From Burkholderia pyrrocinia (lineage in GTDB: Bacteria > Pseudomonadota > Gammaproteobacteria > Burkholderiales > Burkholderiaceae), in contig NZ_CP024903.1 in the NCBI RefSeq assembly GCF_003330765.1, positions 1,550,001 through 1,614,000 on the forward strand: DNA of 64,000 nucleotides. The letters run 5' to 3'. The notes below the pieces were generated by a model. The model saw only the letters and a program-made list of their open reading frames with translations, made no database searches and had not been told where the DNA came from. Position 1 is the stretch's first letter. Each line of letters starts with the position of its first letter. This document shows positions 42,495 to 51,138 of the stretch, piece after piece. Both the position numbers and the translations under genes were made by a program.

Positions 42495-43901
42495 TCAGAG
42501 CGAGCGGAATGCTTCGCTGTGGCGCGCCCAGACCAGATACATCACGAGTGCGGCGACCAGCAGCCCCGCGATGATGATCAGGTCGGTCGGCTTCGTCGCC
42601 GTCGCCAGCGTCGTGTAGAGCGTGTATGCGGCGCCCGCCACCGCGACGAGCGGCGTGACGGGCCACAGCGGCATCCGGTAATGATGTTCGATGTCGCGGC
42701 GCACAAGCCGGCTCGCGAGCGCGGCCAGTCCGACCACCAGATAGATCAGCAGCAGCAGGTCGACCGTGAACGCGGTCAGTTCGTCCAGGCTCGACACGAA
42801 CACGAGCCCCGCCGACGGCACCGCGAGCGCGATCGTCGCGAGCCACGGCGATTCGAGGCGCGGATGGATCGTCGAGAACGCACGATTGCAGGTACGCGAC
42901 CAGAGCGCGTGCCGACCGCTGCTGTACAGCAGGCGGCCCATCGTGATCACGATCGCGATGATCGCGTTGAACACCGACAGGAAGATCCCGCCGCTGACCA
43001 CGCGCGACACGGTCGGGCTGCTCAGCGAGCGCACGACATAGCCGATCGGGTCGGCGCTCTTCGTCAGCTCCGTCAGCGACGGCGCGCCGAGCACGATCGC
43101 GGTGAGCGGAATCAGTTCGACGACGAGGATCACGAGCAGCGAATAGATCACCGCCTTCGCGACGTTGCGGTTGCCGCCGCGCAGGTCTTCCGCGAGATAG
43201 GCGGCCGAGCCGAAGCCGTTGTAGCAGAAGATCGCCGTGCCGATCGCGGGCACGATCGCGGCGAGCGTCGCCGGCACGAGCGCGTTACCGCTCGCAACGA
43301 CCGGCGCGATCAGCGCATCGGCACCGCGATGCGGCGAACCGAAGCCGAGGCCCGCGATCAGCATCAGCACGCCGATCTCGACGACGAGGAAGGCGCCTGT
43401 GATCCACGCGTTCGTCTTGATGTTCAGCATGCCGAGCAGGTAGCTGAGCAGCACGATTGTCAGCGCGACCGACTGGTTGCTGAAGTGCGTGCCGAGCGCG
43501 TTGTTCAGGTACGGCGCGGCGCCGCTCGCGAGCACGGCCGGGATGAACACGCTGACGGACAGCACCGTGATGAAGGTCAGGTAGCCGGGCAGCGTGCCGA
43601 ACACGCGCTTGGCCATCACGTACTCGCCGCCCGCGCTGCGGTGCGCAGCGCTGAGTTCCGCATAGCAGAGGGCGAACGCCAGCGCGAGCACGCCGCCGAG
43701 CAGGAACGACAACACCGCGCCGCTGCCGGCCTGCTGGATCGCGAAGGGTGCGATCACGAAGATCGAGCTTGCGGGCGTCACGCCCGACACGGTGATCATC
43801 ACTGCATCACGCACGCTGAGCGTCTGCGACAGCGCGCGCGGCGCGTCTTCCGTGGCAGGCGCCGCTTGCAGGGTGCCCGTCGATTCCGACATCATCGCCA
43901 T
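42495..43901 (-). CDS. APC-superfamily amino acid permease
   Basis: 468 residues, 12 helices. The first helix has SVRDAVMITVSGVTPASSIFVIAPFAIQQAG, and FCYNGFGSAAYLAEDLRGGNRNVAKAVIYSLLV marks the APC core. It is an inner-membrane importer, substrate unknown. It is upstream of the P1 aminopeptidase in one operon and divergent from a LuxR regulator gene. Start at MAMMSES with GGAGAACGAA upstream; an ATG 36 bases earlier is less likely. Confidence 0.87.
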   Translation of the reverse strand: MAMMSESTGTLQAAPATEDAPRALSQTLSVRDAVMITVSGVTPASSIFVIAPFAIQQAGSGAVLSFLLGGVLALAFALCYAELSAAHRSAGGEYVMAKRVFGTLPGYLTFITVLSVSVFIPAVLASGAAPYLNNALGTHFSNQSVALTIVLLSYLLGMLNIKTNAWITGAFLVVEIGVLMLIAGLGFGSPHRGADALIAPVVASGNALVPATLAAIVPAIGTAIFCYNGFGSAAYLAEDLRGGNRNVAKAVIYSLLVILVVELIPLTAIVLGAPSLTELTKSADPIGYVVRSLSSPTVSRVVSGGIFLSVFNAIIAIVITMGRLLYSSGRHALWSRTCNRAFSTIHPRLESPWLATIALAVPSAGLVFVSSLDELTAFTVDLLLLIYLVVGLAALASRLVRRDIEHHYRMPLWPVTPLVAVAGAAYTLYTTLATATKPTDLIIIAGLLVAALVMYLVWARHSEAFRSL

Positions 43902-44025
43902 TTCGTTCTCCTGTGCTGCTGCTTTTTGAACGCCCATACTCGGGCGCGATCGATTGCGTGGCAGTCTAGGAAGCCAATTTCAGGACCGCTATTCCCCCTT
44001 GGTGTTACGCCCTTCCGGTGGTGGT

Positions 44026-44826
44026 ATGGATCGTCTCTTTTCCGAAATCGCGATGCACCAGGCGCTTGGCCGCGCCATCGATCATCTCGGCCAGCCGCGC
44101 TTCTGGCGGTTCCTGGTGCTGCTGCTCAATGAAATGGCGCCGTTCGACAACGCGCTCGCGACCGCGATCGGCCGCGACGGCGTGCCGCTCGTGCTCGACG
44201 AATACGACACGGGCGGCACCGACAATGCGTCGCCCGTGCCGCTTTACCTCAATGGGTTATATCTGCTCGACCCGTTCCTGCAGGCCGCGCACGACGGGCT
44301 CGCCGACGGCTGCTACCGGCTCGAGGAAGTCGCGCCCGACCTGTTCCGGCAAAGCGAGTATTTCCTGAGCTACTTCCGCGATGCGGTCGGCGACGACGAG
44401 ATCCAGATCCTGGTGCGGCCGAACGCCGACACGCTGCTGTCGCTGTCGCTCGGCGCGGCCGCGCGATTCGACGTCGAGCCGCTCGGCAAGCTGACGGCAG
44501 CGATGCCGTGGGTGCTCGCGGCGATCCGGCAGCACTGGCGGCTGGTGGGCGACGCCGCGCGCGCGACGCCCGATGCCGATCTCGGCGCGCGCGTCGAGCA
44601 GGCGCTCGCGCGCTTCGGCGCGGGCGTGCTGACCGATCGCGAGATGTCGATCGCGCGAATGGTGTTGCGCGGCAATTCGTCGAAGGCGATCGCCGAGCGG
44701 CTGGCGATTTCACCGGAGACGGTGAAGGTGCATCGGCGGCACCTGTACACGAAGCTCGGGATTGCGTCGCAGCCGGAGCTGTTTTCGCGATTCATCCAGG
44801 CACTGGGGGAAGATGCCGCGGGGTGA
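44026..44826 (+). CDS. LuxR-family transcriptional regulator
   Basis: 266 residues. The N-terminal ~190 residues have no named domain I recognise; the C-terminal helix-turn-helix (about 200-258) reads LTDREMSIARMVLRGNSSKAIAERLAISPETVKVHRRHLYTKLGI. It lacks receiver and recognisable autoinducer-binding motifs. Divergent from the APC permease/aminopeptidase operon with a 124-base spacer, so it most likely controls that operon in response to a peptide or amino acid. Start at ATG 44026; upstream in-frame sequence is open. Confidence 0.85.
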   Translation: MDRLFSEIAMHQALGRAIDHLGQPRFWRFLVLLLNEMAPFDNALATAIGRDGVPLVLDEYDTGGTDNASPVPLYLNGLYLLDPFLQAAHDGLADGCYRLEEVAPDLFRQSEYFLSYFRDAVGDDEIQILVRPNADTLLSLSLGAAARFDVEPLGKLTAAMPWVLAAIRQHWRLVGDAARATPDADLGARVEQALARFGAGVLTDREMSIARMVLRGNSSKAIAERLAISPETVKVHRRHLYTKLGIASQPELFSRFIQALGEDAAG

Positions 44827-44926
44827 CGCTGCCGCCGTGCCGGTGGCACGGGTCATGGGTGTGAAATCGTCGGACCTGCCGCGCCGTCATCGCATGCGAC
44901 GCGGCAAGTTCGTGTGCGGCTGCTCG

Positions 44927-45232
44927 CTACTTCCACTTCGAGCCGATTTGCGCAAGCCCGGCTTTCCGGAGATCGTCCGGCAACATCACCACGCGAAATT
45001 CGCAGTCCGCGTTGAACATCAGGAACCAGGGTTCCGCGAGCGCCGGTATCCGTGACGGTTCGTCCAGATCGACGATCATGACCGCACCGCGCGTGCCGTT
45101 CTGCTCCGTGAAATACGCGGCCTCCGGCTTGACCTCTTCGAGTATCCGTGCGATCACATCGCCGACGGTGCCGTCGCGCACCATCGTGTTGAACGGTTCG
45201 TGAGGGATTCGTATGTTGAGAAGCATGCGCAT
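44927..45232 (-). CDS. Conserved-looking hypothetical protein, 101 residues
   Basis: A compact alpha/beta protein: MRMLLNIRIPHEPFNTMVRDGTVGDVIARILEEVKPEAAYFTEQNG, then GAVMIVDLDEPSRIPALAEPWFLMFNADCEFRVVMLPDDL. The layout resembles a ferredoxin-like dimeric alpha+beta barrel domain, as in small monooxygenase-like proteins, but no catalytic residues stand out. No signal peptide. GGAGGAAGACC precedes the ATG. Stand-alone gene. Confidence 0.75.
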   Translation of the reverse strand: MRMLLNIRIPHEPFNTMVRDGTVGDVIARILEEVKPEAAYFTEQNGTRGAVMIVDLDEPSRIPALAEPWFLMFNADCEFRVVMLPDDLRKAGLAQIGSKWK

Positions 45233-45465
45233 GGTCTTCCTCCTTGGGCTCCGCCCGGCATGGGCCCTTCAAGCATAGGTGCTTTGCGATGCCGCACCGG
45301 CGCAACAAGCGGCGGCAGGCGCGAATTCACATTCTGACGATGCGATGTCGCCGCAGGGTGCGTATGGCAATCGTTTGCGAGAGGCGAATCCGCAGTGAAC
45401 ATCACCGCGTTCGATGCGTCGTCGATTCAGACCTCGCCCGGCCGGGCTGCCGATCCTTCAACCGC

Positions 45466-45843
45466 TCAACCGTGCGAATCGACGAATCCGCCATCGCGCG
45501 CATCGTGCGGCACGTTCCAGCCGAAATACACCTCGGCCTCGACGATCCGGCCGTCGCGGATGCGCAACCGCTCCGCGTTCCGGAACCGCCTGCCGCCGGT
45601 TGTTTCGGCCTCGTAGACGACGAATACGTGTTCGCCGTGTACGACGACGTCGATGAAGTCGAAGCCCGCGAGCATCGCGCTGTTCGGCCAGCAGCGCGCG
45701 AAATACGTATCGCGGTCGAGCCGGTTGTCGAGCGGGCTCGTGAAATGGAAGTCCGGCGCGATCAGCGCTTCGATCGCGTCGCGGTCCTTGTCGGCATACG
45801 CGCGATAGCTGGCGCGCGCAACGTCGCCCGGATCCCCACGCAT
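45466..45843 (-). CDS. SnoaL/NTF2-like protein
   Basis: 125 residues. A single NTF2-like cone fold: VARASYRAYADKDRDAIEALIAPDFHFTSPLDNRLDRDTYFARCWP, then VFVVYEAETTGGRRFRNAERLRIRDGRIVEAEVYFGWNVP. Members include ketosteroid isomerase-like enzymes, polyketide cyclases and binding proteins; a role cannot be assigned. The ATG at 45843 has AGGAGGTAACG upstream. Stand-alone gene with a long non-coding stretch before it. Confidence 0.85.
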   Translation of the reverse strand: MRGDPGDVARASYRAYADKDRDAIEALIAPDFHFTSPLDNRLDRDTYFARCWPNSAMLAGFDFIDVVVHGEHVFVVYEAETTGGRRFRNAERLRIRDGRIVEAEVYFGWNVPHDARDGGFVDSHG

Positions 45844-46539
45844 CGTCGTTACCTCCTTGAAGAGTCGGCGCGAGCCCCGCTCGCACCGGTGCAGGTGTTC
45901 CGGCGGAACGCGCCCGTCGCATCCACGCAAAGACGCCTCGCCCGACAGCCCGCGCTGCCATCGTAAGCCGGCAATGCCGCGGTTGCCCGATTCGAAGGGC
46001 GCGGGCATGATGTCCGCGAACTCGCCGGTCGTTTTTTTCGCCGACTCTCGTCGACCTCGCCGTGCCGGTACGGCCTGTCGCACGAACGCTGCCGCCGTCA
46101 CGCGAGCAATCCACATGCCGGCCCCGCCGCCCTCGTCACTTCATCCATGTCACTACGCGCATTCAGAACGCGGGTCGCCATCGATGCTGGCTGGCGGCGC
46201 GCTCGTGATCGCGGACGTCGCGCTGACCAATCGCGCGAGGCGCTGACGCATAGGCGTGCGCGCCGGGCGGGATCGGGGACGGATGTCGAATCCGGGATCA
46301 TGACGGCGCTCGCCGCGCCGTTGCGTGACGCATACGCCCAGCCGATACGCCCCCGATCTTCTCGCAGCCCTGGCAAAAACCGGCTATCGTGAATTAAGCG
46401 CCCGTTTGCCGCCATTCGACCCTGCGTCGCTCGCACCGGCGGCGACGGCACCGCGTTCCGGCACCATTCATCGCGATCCTGGCGCACGCTCGCCCGTGCG
46501 CGCGATCGCGGCCGCCCACCGGACTATCAGGAGGCACAC
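45844..46539. other. Long intergenic region without a recognised gene
   Basis: 696 bases, the longest non-coding stretch. Open frames on both strands give Arg/Pro/Ser-rich peptides without motif, family or clear ribosome site. TCGTTTTTTTCGCC at about 46029 is an unusual T-run. It could hold a regulatory RNA, a decayed gene or only two promoters. GGAGGCACAC before 46540 is the next gene's ribosome site. Confidence 0.4.
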
Positions 46540-46914
46540 ATGAAAGCCGCGCTGCTCGTCAGTTCCGCCCTGCTCGCCATTGCGTCCGCTTCGGCTTCGG
46601 CCCAAGGCTCGATCACGAAAGCCGAAAACGGCGCGCTCGTCGCCGCGAACGGGATGACCGTCTACGTGTTCGACCACGACAAGCCCAATGCCGGCACCAG
46701 CGCGTGCACGGGCCAGTGCGAATCCTTCTGGCCACCATACAAGGCCAGCGCGACCGACGTTCCGGTCGGGCCGTACACGATCGTCAAGCGCGACGACGGC
46801 AGCCCGCAATGGGCGTACAAGGGCAGACCGCTGTACTTCTTCTCGAAGGACATGAAACAGGGCGACCGCAACGGCGACAACTTCAAGAACATGTGGCACG
46901 TGGTCGCGCCGTAA
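46540..46914 (+). CDS. Secreted-repeat (COG4315-type) periplasmic protein
   Basis: 124 residues. The signal peptide ends SASASAQ. Two copies of the secreted-repeat unit follow: NGMTVYVFDHDKPNAGTSACTGQCESFWPPYKA and GSPQWAYKGRPLYFFSKDMKQGDRNGDN. The two Cys (ACTGQC) probably form a disulphide. Such proteins are common outside the inner membrane of proteobacteria, with no proven function. The gene ends before a strong terminator. Confidence 0.87.
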   Translation: MKAALLVSSALLAIASASASAQGSITKAENGALVAANGMTVYVFDHDKPNAGTSACTGQCESFWPPYKASATDVPVGPYTIVKRDDGSPQWAYKGRPLYFFSKDMKQGDRNGDNFKNMWHVVAP

Positions 46915-46953
46915 GCAATCTTTCGCGGCATTCCGCGCAATCGGCGCGGACGT

Positions 46954-46992
46954 AAAAAAGCCCGCCCCGATCGTCGATCGGGGCGGGTCTTC
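46954..46992. terminator. Strong rho-independent terminator between convergent genes
   Basis: CCCGCCCCGATC-GTC-GATCGGGGCGGG is a perfect 12-bp stem with a run of six A on the left, giving a T-run on the minus strand, and TCTT on the right. It terminates mmsA and probably also the secreted-repeat gene. Confidence 0.92.
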
Positions 46993-47060
46993 GCCCTTTC
47001 ACGCCAGCCGCGTCGTATCGCCCGCCGGCGGGCGGGCGATACGTGCAGCCGGAATGCGCG

Positions 47061-48578
47061 TCAGCGGTTCGACGGGAAGCTGAACACCGTCCCTTCGCGC
47101 ACGCCGGCCGACGGCCAGCGCTGCGTGATCGTCTTGCGCTTCGTGTAGAACCGCACGGCGTCCGGGCCATACGCATGCAGGTCGCCGAACAGCGAACGCT
47201 TCCAGCCGCCGAACGAGTGGTACGCGACGGGCACCGGCAGCGGCACGTTGATGCCGACCATGCCGATCTGGATGTTGTCGCCGAAGTAGCGCGCGGCCTC
47301 GCCGTCGCGCGTGAACAGGCACGTGCCGTTGCCGTATTCGTGCGAGTCGATCAGCGCCATTGCCTCGTCGAGCGACTTCAGCCGGATCACGCCGAGCACG
47401 GGCCCGAAGATCTCGTGCTGGTAGATCGGCATGCCGGGCTTCACGTTGTCGAACAGGCACGGGCCGAGGTAGTAGCCGCCGTCGTGACCGTCGACCTTCA
47501 CGCTGCGGCCGTCGACGACGAGCGTCGCGCCCGCTTCCACGCCCGCTTCGACGAAGCCCGTCACCTTCTCGAAATGCTGCTGCGTGACGAGCGGGCCCAT
47601 GTCGACGCCCGCGCCGCTGCCGGGGCCGACCTTCATCTTCGCAATCTCGGCCTTCAGCCCCTCGACGACCTTGTCGCCCGTCTCGTCGCCGATCGCGACG
47701 ACCAGCGGAATCGCCATGCAGCGCTCGCCGCACGAGCCATACGCGGCGCCCATCAGCGCGTTCACCGCGTTGCCGATGTCGGCGTCCGGCATCACGACCG
47801 CGAAGTTCTTCGCGCCGCCGAGCGCCTGCACGCGCTTGCCGTGCGCACAGCCGGTCGAGTAGATGTATTCGGCGATCGGCGTCGAGCCGACGAAGCTCAC
47901 GGCCTTCACGCGCGGATCGGTCAGAATCGTGTCGACCGCTTCCTTGTCGCCGTTCACGACGTTCAGCACGCCCGGCGGCAGGCCGGCCTCGAGCGCGAGC
48001 TCGGCCATGCGCAGCGTCGACGACGGCGTGCGCTCGGACGGCTTCAGCACGAACGTGTTGCCGCATGCGACGGCCATCGGCCACATCCACAGCGGCACCA
48101 TGATCGGGAAGTTGAACGGCGTGATGCCGGCCGCGACGCCGAGCGCCTGGAACTCGCTCCACGAATCGATCGAGGGGCCGACGTTCTTGCTGTGCTCGCC
48201 CTTCAGCAGCTCGGGCACGTAGGTTGCGTATTCGACGTTCTCAATCCCGCGCTGTAGTTCGCCCATCGCATCGGAGAGCACCTTGCCGTGCTCCGCCGTG
48301 ATCAGCGCGCACAGCTCGTCGGCGTGCTCCTCGAGCAGCGTCTTGAAGCGGCTCATCACGCGGGCGCGCTTCAGCGGCGGCGTGTTGCGCCAGGCCGGGA
48401 ACGCGGCCTGCGCGGACGCGATGGCGGCTTCGACGGTCAGCTTGTCGGCAAGCGCGACGCTCTTGTCGGATTCGCCGGTGGCGGGATCGAACACCGGTTG
48501 GACGCGGCTGCCGCCGTCGACGCGCTTGCCGTCGATCAGGTGGCCGACGGTGGAGGTGACTTTGCTGTCGTGTTTCAT
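47061..48578 (-). CDS. mmsA: CoA-acylating methylmalonate-semialdehyde dehydrogenase
   Basis: 505 residues, aldehyde dehydrogenase superfamily. GHLIDGKRV starts the domain; ITPFNFPIMVPLWMWPMAV, and Cys287 in GSCGERCMA as the catalytic residue, are those of MmsA, which oxidises methylmalonate or malonate semialdehyde with NAD+ and CoA to propionyl- or acetyl-CoA. The C-terminus keeps QHEIFGPVLGV. The gene upstream (49-base gap) encodes an omega-transaminase that forms malonate semialdehyde from beta-alanine, so the pair fits beta-alanine degradation, and possibly valine or myo-inositol breakdown. Confidence 0.93.
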   Translation of the reverse strand: MKHDSKVTSTVGHLIDGKRVDGGSRVQPVFDPATGESDKSVALADKLTVEAAIASAQAAFPAWRNTPPLKRARVMSRFKTLLEEHADELCALITAEHGKVLSDAMGELQRGIENVEYATYVPELLKGEHSKNVGPSIDSWSEFQALGVAAGITPFNFPIMVPLWMWPMAVACGNTFVLKPSERTPSSTLRMAELALEAGLPPGVLNVVNGDKEAVDTILTDPRVKAVSFVGSTPIAEYIYSTGCAHGKRVQALGGAKNFAVVMPDADIGNAVNALMGAAYGSCGERCMAIPLVVAIGDETGDKVVEGLKAEIAKMKVGPGSGAGVDMGPLVTQQHFEKVTGFVEAGVEAGATLVVDGRSVKVDGHDGGYYLGPCLFDNVKPGMPIYQHEIFGPVLGVIRLKSLDEAMALIDSHEYGNGTCLFTRDGEAARYFGDNIQIGMVGINVPLPVPVAYHSFGGWKRSLFGDLHAYGPDAVRFYTKRKTITQRWPSAGVREGTVFSFPSNR

Positions 48579-48627
48579 CGTTCAGGCTCTTTCGTGAATT
48601 CGGTTATCGCAAGGAGCGAGCGGTGGC

Positions 48628-49986
48628 TCAGTCCACTTCGTTCAGTGCGTCGGACAGCGCGTTGACCAGGTTGTCGATCTCGCGCTTTTCCGAGATGAAC
48701 GGCGGTGCGAGCTGGATCGTGTCGCCGCCGTAGCGCACGTAGAAGCCCTTCGCCCAGCAGCGCATCGCGATTTCGTACGGACGCCGTGCCGGCTCGCCCG
48801 GCAGCGCCGCGATCGTCAGGCCGGCCGCGAGGCCGTAGTTGCGGATGTCCGCGATGTGGCGCTGGCCCTTCAGCCCGTGCACCGCTGCCTCGAAATGCGG
48901 CGCGAGATCGCGCACGCGGGCCACCGCGTCTTCCTTCACGAGCAGGTCGAGCGCCGCGATGCCGGCCGCGCACGCGACCGGGTGCGCCGAATACGTATAG
49001 CCGTGCGGGAACTCGACCAGGTACTCGGGGCCGCCTGCCGCCATGAACGTGTCGTAGATTTCCTTCGTCGCGACCACGCCGCCGAGCGGCTGCACGCCGT
49101 TCGTCACCTGCTTCGCGAAGTTCAGGATGTCCGGCGTCACGCCGAATGCGTCGGCACCCGTCATCGCGCCGGCACGGCCGAAGCCCGTGATGACCTCGTC
49201 GAAGATCAGCAGGATGTCGTGCGCGGTACAGATGTCGCGCAAGCGCTTCAGATAGCCCTGCGGCGGCACGACCACGCCCGCCGAGCCGGAGAACGGCTCG
49301 ACGATCACGGCCGCGATGTTCGACGCGTCGTGCAGCGCGATCAGGTCGAGCAGACGGTCGGCCAGCTCCGCGCCGTGCTCGGGCATCCCGCGCGAGAACT
49401 TGTTTTCCGCGAGTTGCGTATGCGGCAGGAAATCGGCGTCGACGCCTTGACCGAACAGCTTGCGGTTCGCACCGATCCCGCCGACCGAGATGCCGCCGAA
49501 GTTCACGCCGTGGTAGCCCTTCTCGCGGCCGATCAGGCGCGTCTTCGTGCCCTTGCCCTTTGCGCGCCAGTACGCGCGGGCCAGCTTCAGCGACGTATCG
49601 GCCGCTTCCGAACCCGAACCCGTGAAGAACACGTAGTCGAGGCCGGCCGGCGTCAGGTCCTTGATCTTGTTGGCAAGCTCGAACGACTTCGGATGGCCGA
49701 ACTGGAACGCCGGCGCGTAGTCGAGCTGCGCGACCTGGCGGCTCACGGCTTCGACAATTTCCGTGCGGCCGTGACCGAGGCCCGTGCACCAGAGGCCCGA
49801 CAGGCCGTCGAAGATCTTGCGGCCTTCGGCGTCCGTGTAATACGCGCCCTGGCCGGACACGATCATGCGCGGATCGGCCTTGAACTGGCGGTTGGCCGTG
49901 AACGGCATCCAGTGCGCGTCGAGCCATGCGGCGTCGGTGCGGATGTTCGTGTCGTCCTGCTGGGCGGCGGTGGTGATGTCGGTCAT
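48628..49986 (-). CDS. Omega-amino acid (beta-alanine):pyruvate transaminase
   Basis: 452 residues, class III PLP aminotransferase. FDGLSGLWCTGLGHG, FTGSGSEAADTSLKLARAYWR, IFDEVITGFGR (Asp263) and Lys292 in NFAKQVTNGVQPLGG are the expected motifs, close to P. aeruginosa-type omega-aminotransferases. It converts beta-alanine and pyruvate to malonate semialdehyde and alanine, feeding the next gene. The ATG at 49986 is chosen by family start although its ribosome site is not ideally spaced: the AGGAGG is about 20 bases upstream. An ATG at 50031 lies upstream of that site. Divergent from a LysR gene. Confidence 0.9.
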   Translation of the reverse strand: MTDITTAAQQDDTNIRTDAAWLDAHWMPFTANRQFKADPRMIVSGQGAYYTDAEGRKIFDGLSGLWCTGLGHGRTEIVEAVSRQVAQLDYAPAFQFGHPKSFELANKIKDLTPAGLDYVFFTGSGSEAADTSLKLARAYWRAKGKGTKTRLIGREKGYHGVNFGGISVGGIGANRKLFGQGVDADFLPHTQLAENKFSRGMPEHGAELADRLLDLIALHDASNIAAVIVEPFSGSAGVVVPPQGYLKRLRDICTAHDILLIFDEVITGFGRAGAMTGADAFGVTPDILNFAKQVTNGVQPLGGVVATKEIYDTFMAAGGPEYLVEFPHGYTYSAHPVACAAGIAALDLLVKEDAVARVRDLAPHFEAAVHGLKGQRHIADIRNYGLAAGLTIAALPGEPARRPYEIAMRCWAKGFYVRYGGDTIQLAPPFISEKREIDNLVNALSDALNEVD

Positions 49987-50091
49987 GTCGGTCGGCGCGG
50001 CGCGCCCCTCCTCCTTGTGATGATGTTGCACATTGTCGAGAGGCCAATTAGTCTCTTCAATATCGCAATATCAATGTTCACTTGCTCAACT
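49987..50091. promoter_or_regulatory. Divergent promoter with LysR-type motifs
   Basis: ATTG-N9-CAAT (50032-50048) is a partial dyad with T-N11-A spacing, as bound by LysR proteins. AATATC appears twice in direct repeat just after it, spaced by two bases. The 105-base spacer serves the omega-transaminase operon and the LysR gene. Confidence 0.5.
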
Positions 50092-51042
50092 ATGCAAGCA
50101 AAGAAACCGAAGAGCCGCGCGCTGCTCGGGCAGCTCAGCGACATGGATCTCCGCCTGCTGCGGGTCTTCAAGGGCGTCGTGCAGTGCGGCGGCATGGCAG
50201 CAGCCGAACTGGAGCTGAATATCGGCATCTCGACGATCAGCCGGCATGTGAAGGATCTGGAAACGCGCGTCGGCCTCGTGCTGTGCCGGCGCGGCCGCGC
50301 GGGTTTCACGCTGACGCCCGAGGGGCAGACGGTATACGAGGAAACCTTGCGGCTGCTGGCGTCGATGGAAGCATTTCGCAGCAGGATCGACGGCATTCAC
50401 GACCGGATGGGCGGCGAACTGCACATCGCGGTGTTCGACAAGACGGCCACCAACGGGCATGCACGCCTCGGCGACGCGATCCGCCGGTTCGCGGACGAAG
50501 CACCTGATGTCGCGCTGAACCTGCATGTCGCGTCGATCAACGAGGTCGAGCGCGGGATCATCGACGGCAGCTATCAGGTCGGGATCATTCCCGCGCACCG
50601 CAACTCGGGCAGCCTCGTGTATTCGGAGCTGTTCGACGAACGGATGCTGCTCTATTGCGGCCGCCAGCATCCGCTTTACGATGCGCCGCACGGCAAGCTC
50701 ACGTGGACGACAATCCGCAACCATGCGTTCGCTGGGCTCGGCTTCCACTCGCCGAACATGGAGCTGAGCCATCGCGCGAAGCTCACGCGCAGCGCCACGG
50801 CCTCCGATCAGGAGTCGATCGCGACGTTGATCCTGTCCGGCCGCTATCTCGGCTTCCTGCCCGACCATTACGCGGAAAGCTTCGAAAACAAGGGGCTGAT
50901 GCAGGCGATCGCGCCGCACCGGTTCAATTACCGGTGCCGGTTCGTGAGCCTGCTGCGGCGCTCGCCAAGGCCGTCGCGGGCCGCGCTGCTGTTTCAGTCG
51001 TGCCTGGAAGCCGCGCATGCGGCGGCGCAGCCGGCGGCGTAG
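50092..51042 (+). CDS. LysR-family transcriptional regulator of the omega-transaminase/mmsA operon
   Basis: 316 residues. The winged helix (LLRVFKGVVQCGGMAAAELELNIGISTISRHVKDLETRVGL, about 20-80) and a LysR substrate domain with GIIPAHRNSGSLVYSELF and SGRYLGFLPDHYA. Divergent from the beta-alanine transaminase gene, it is likely its regulator, with beta-alanine or a related omega-amino acid as effector. The ATG at 50092 is favoured; 50074 is in frame and adds six residues. Confidence 0.9.
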   Translation: MQAKKPKSRALLGQLSDMDLRLLRVFKGVVQCGGMAAAELELNIGISTISRHVKDLETRVGLVLCRRGRAGFTLTPEGQTVYEETLRLLASMEAFRSRIDGIHDRMGGELHIAVFDKTATNGHARLGDAIRRFADEAPDVALNLHVASINEVERGIIDGSYQVGIIPAHRNSGSLVYSELFDERMLLYCGRQHPLYDAPHGKLTWTTIRNHAFAGLGFHSPNMELSHRAKLTRSATASDQESIATLILSGRYLGFLPDHYAESFENKGLMQAIAPHRFNYRCRFVSLLRRSPRPSRAALLFQSCLEAAHAAAQPAA

Positions 51043-51138
51043 GCAGCTCACGCGGAGAATCCGGTCCCCGGCGGTGTGCGGTGTGCGACATCGCGCGACA
51101 GGCAGGCGCGGCGGCGCCGTCATCCCCGCCCTTTTATG

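Noticed and set aside
49987..50031. ATG at 50031 as start of the omega-transaminase
   Set aside because: The AGGAGG lies downstream of it, and the extra residues (HHHKEEGR) do not resemble the family N-terminus.
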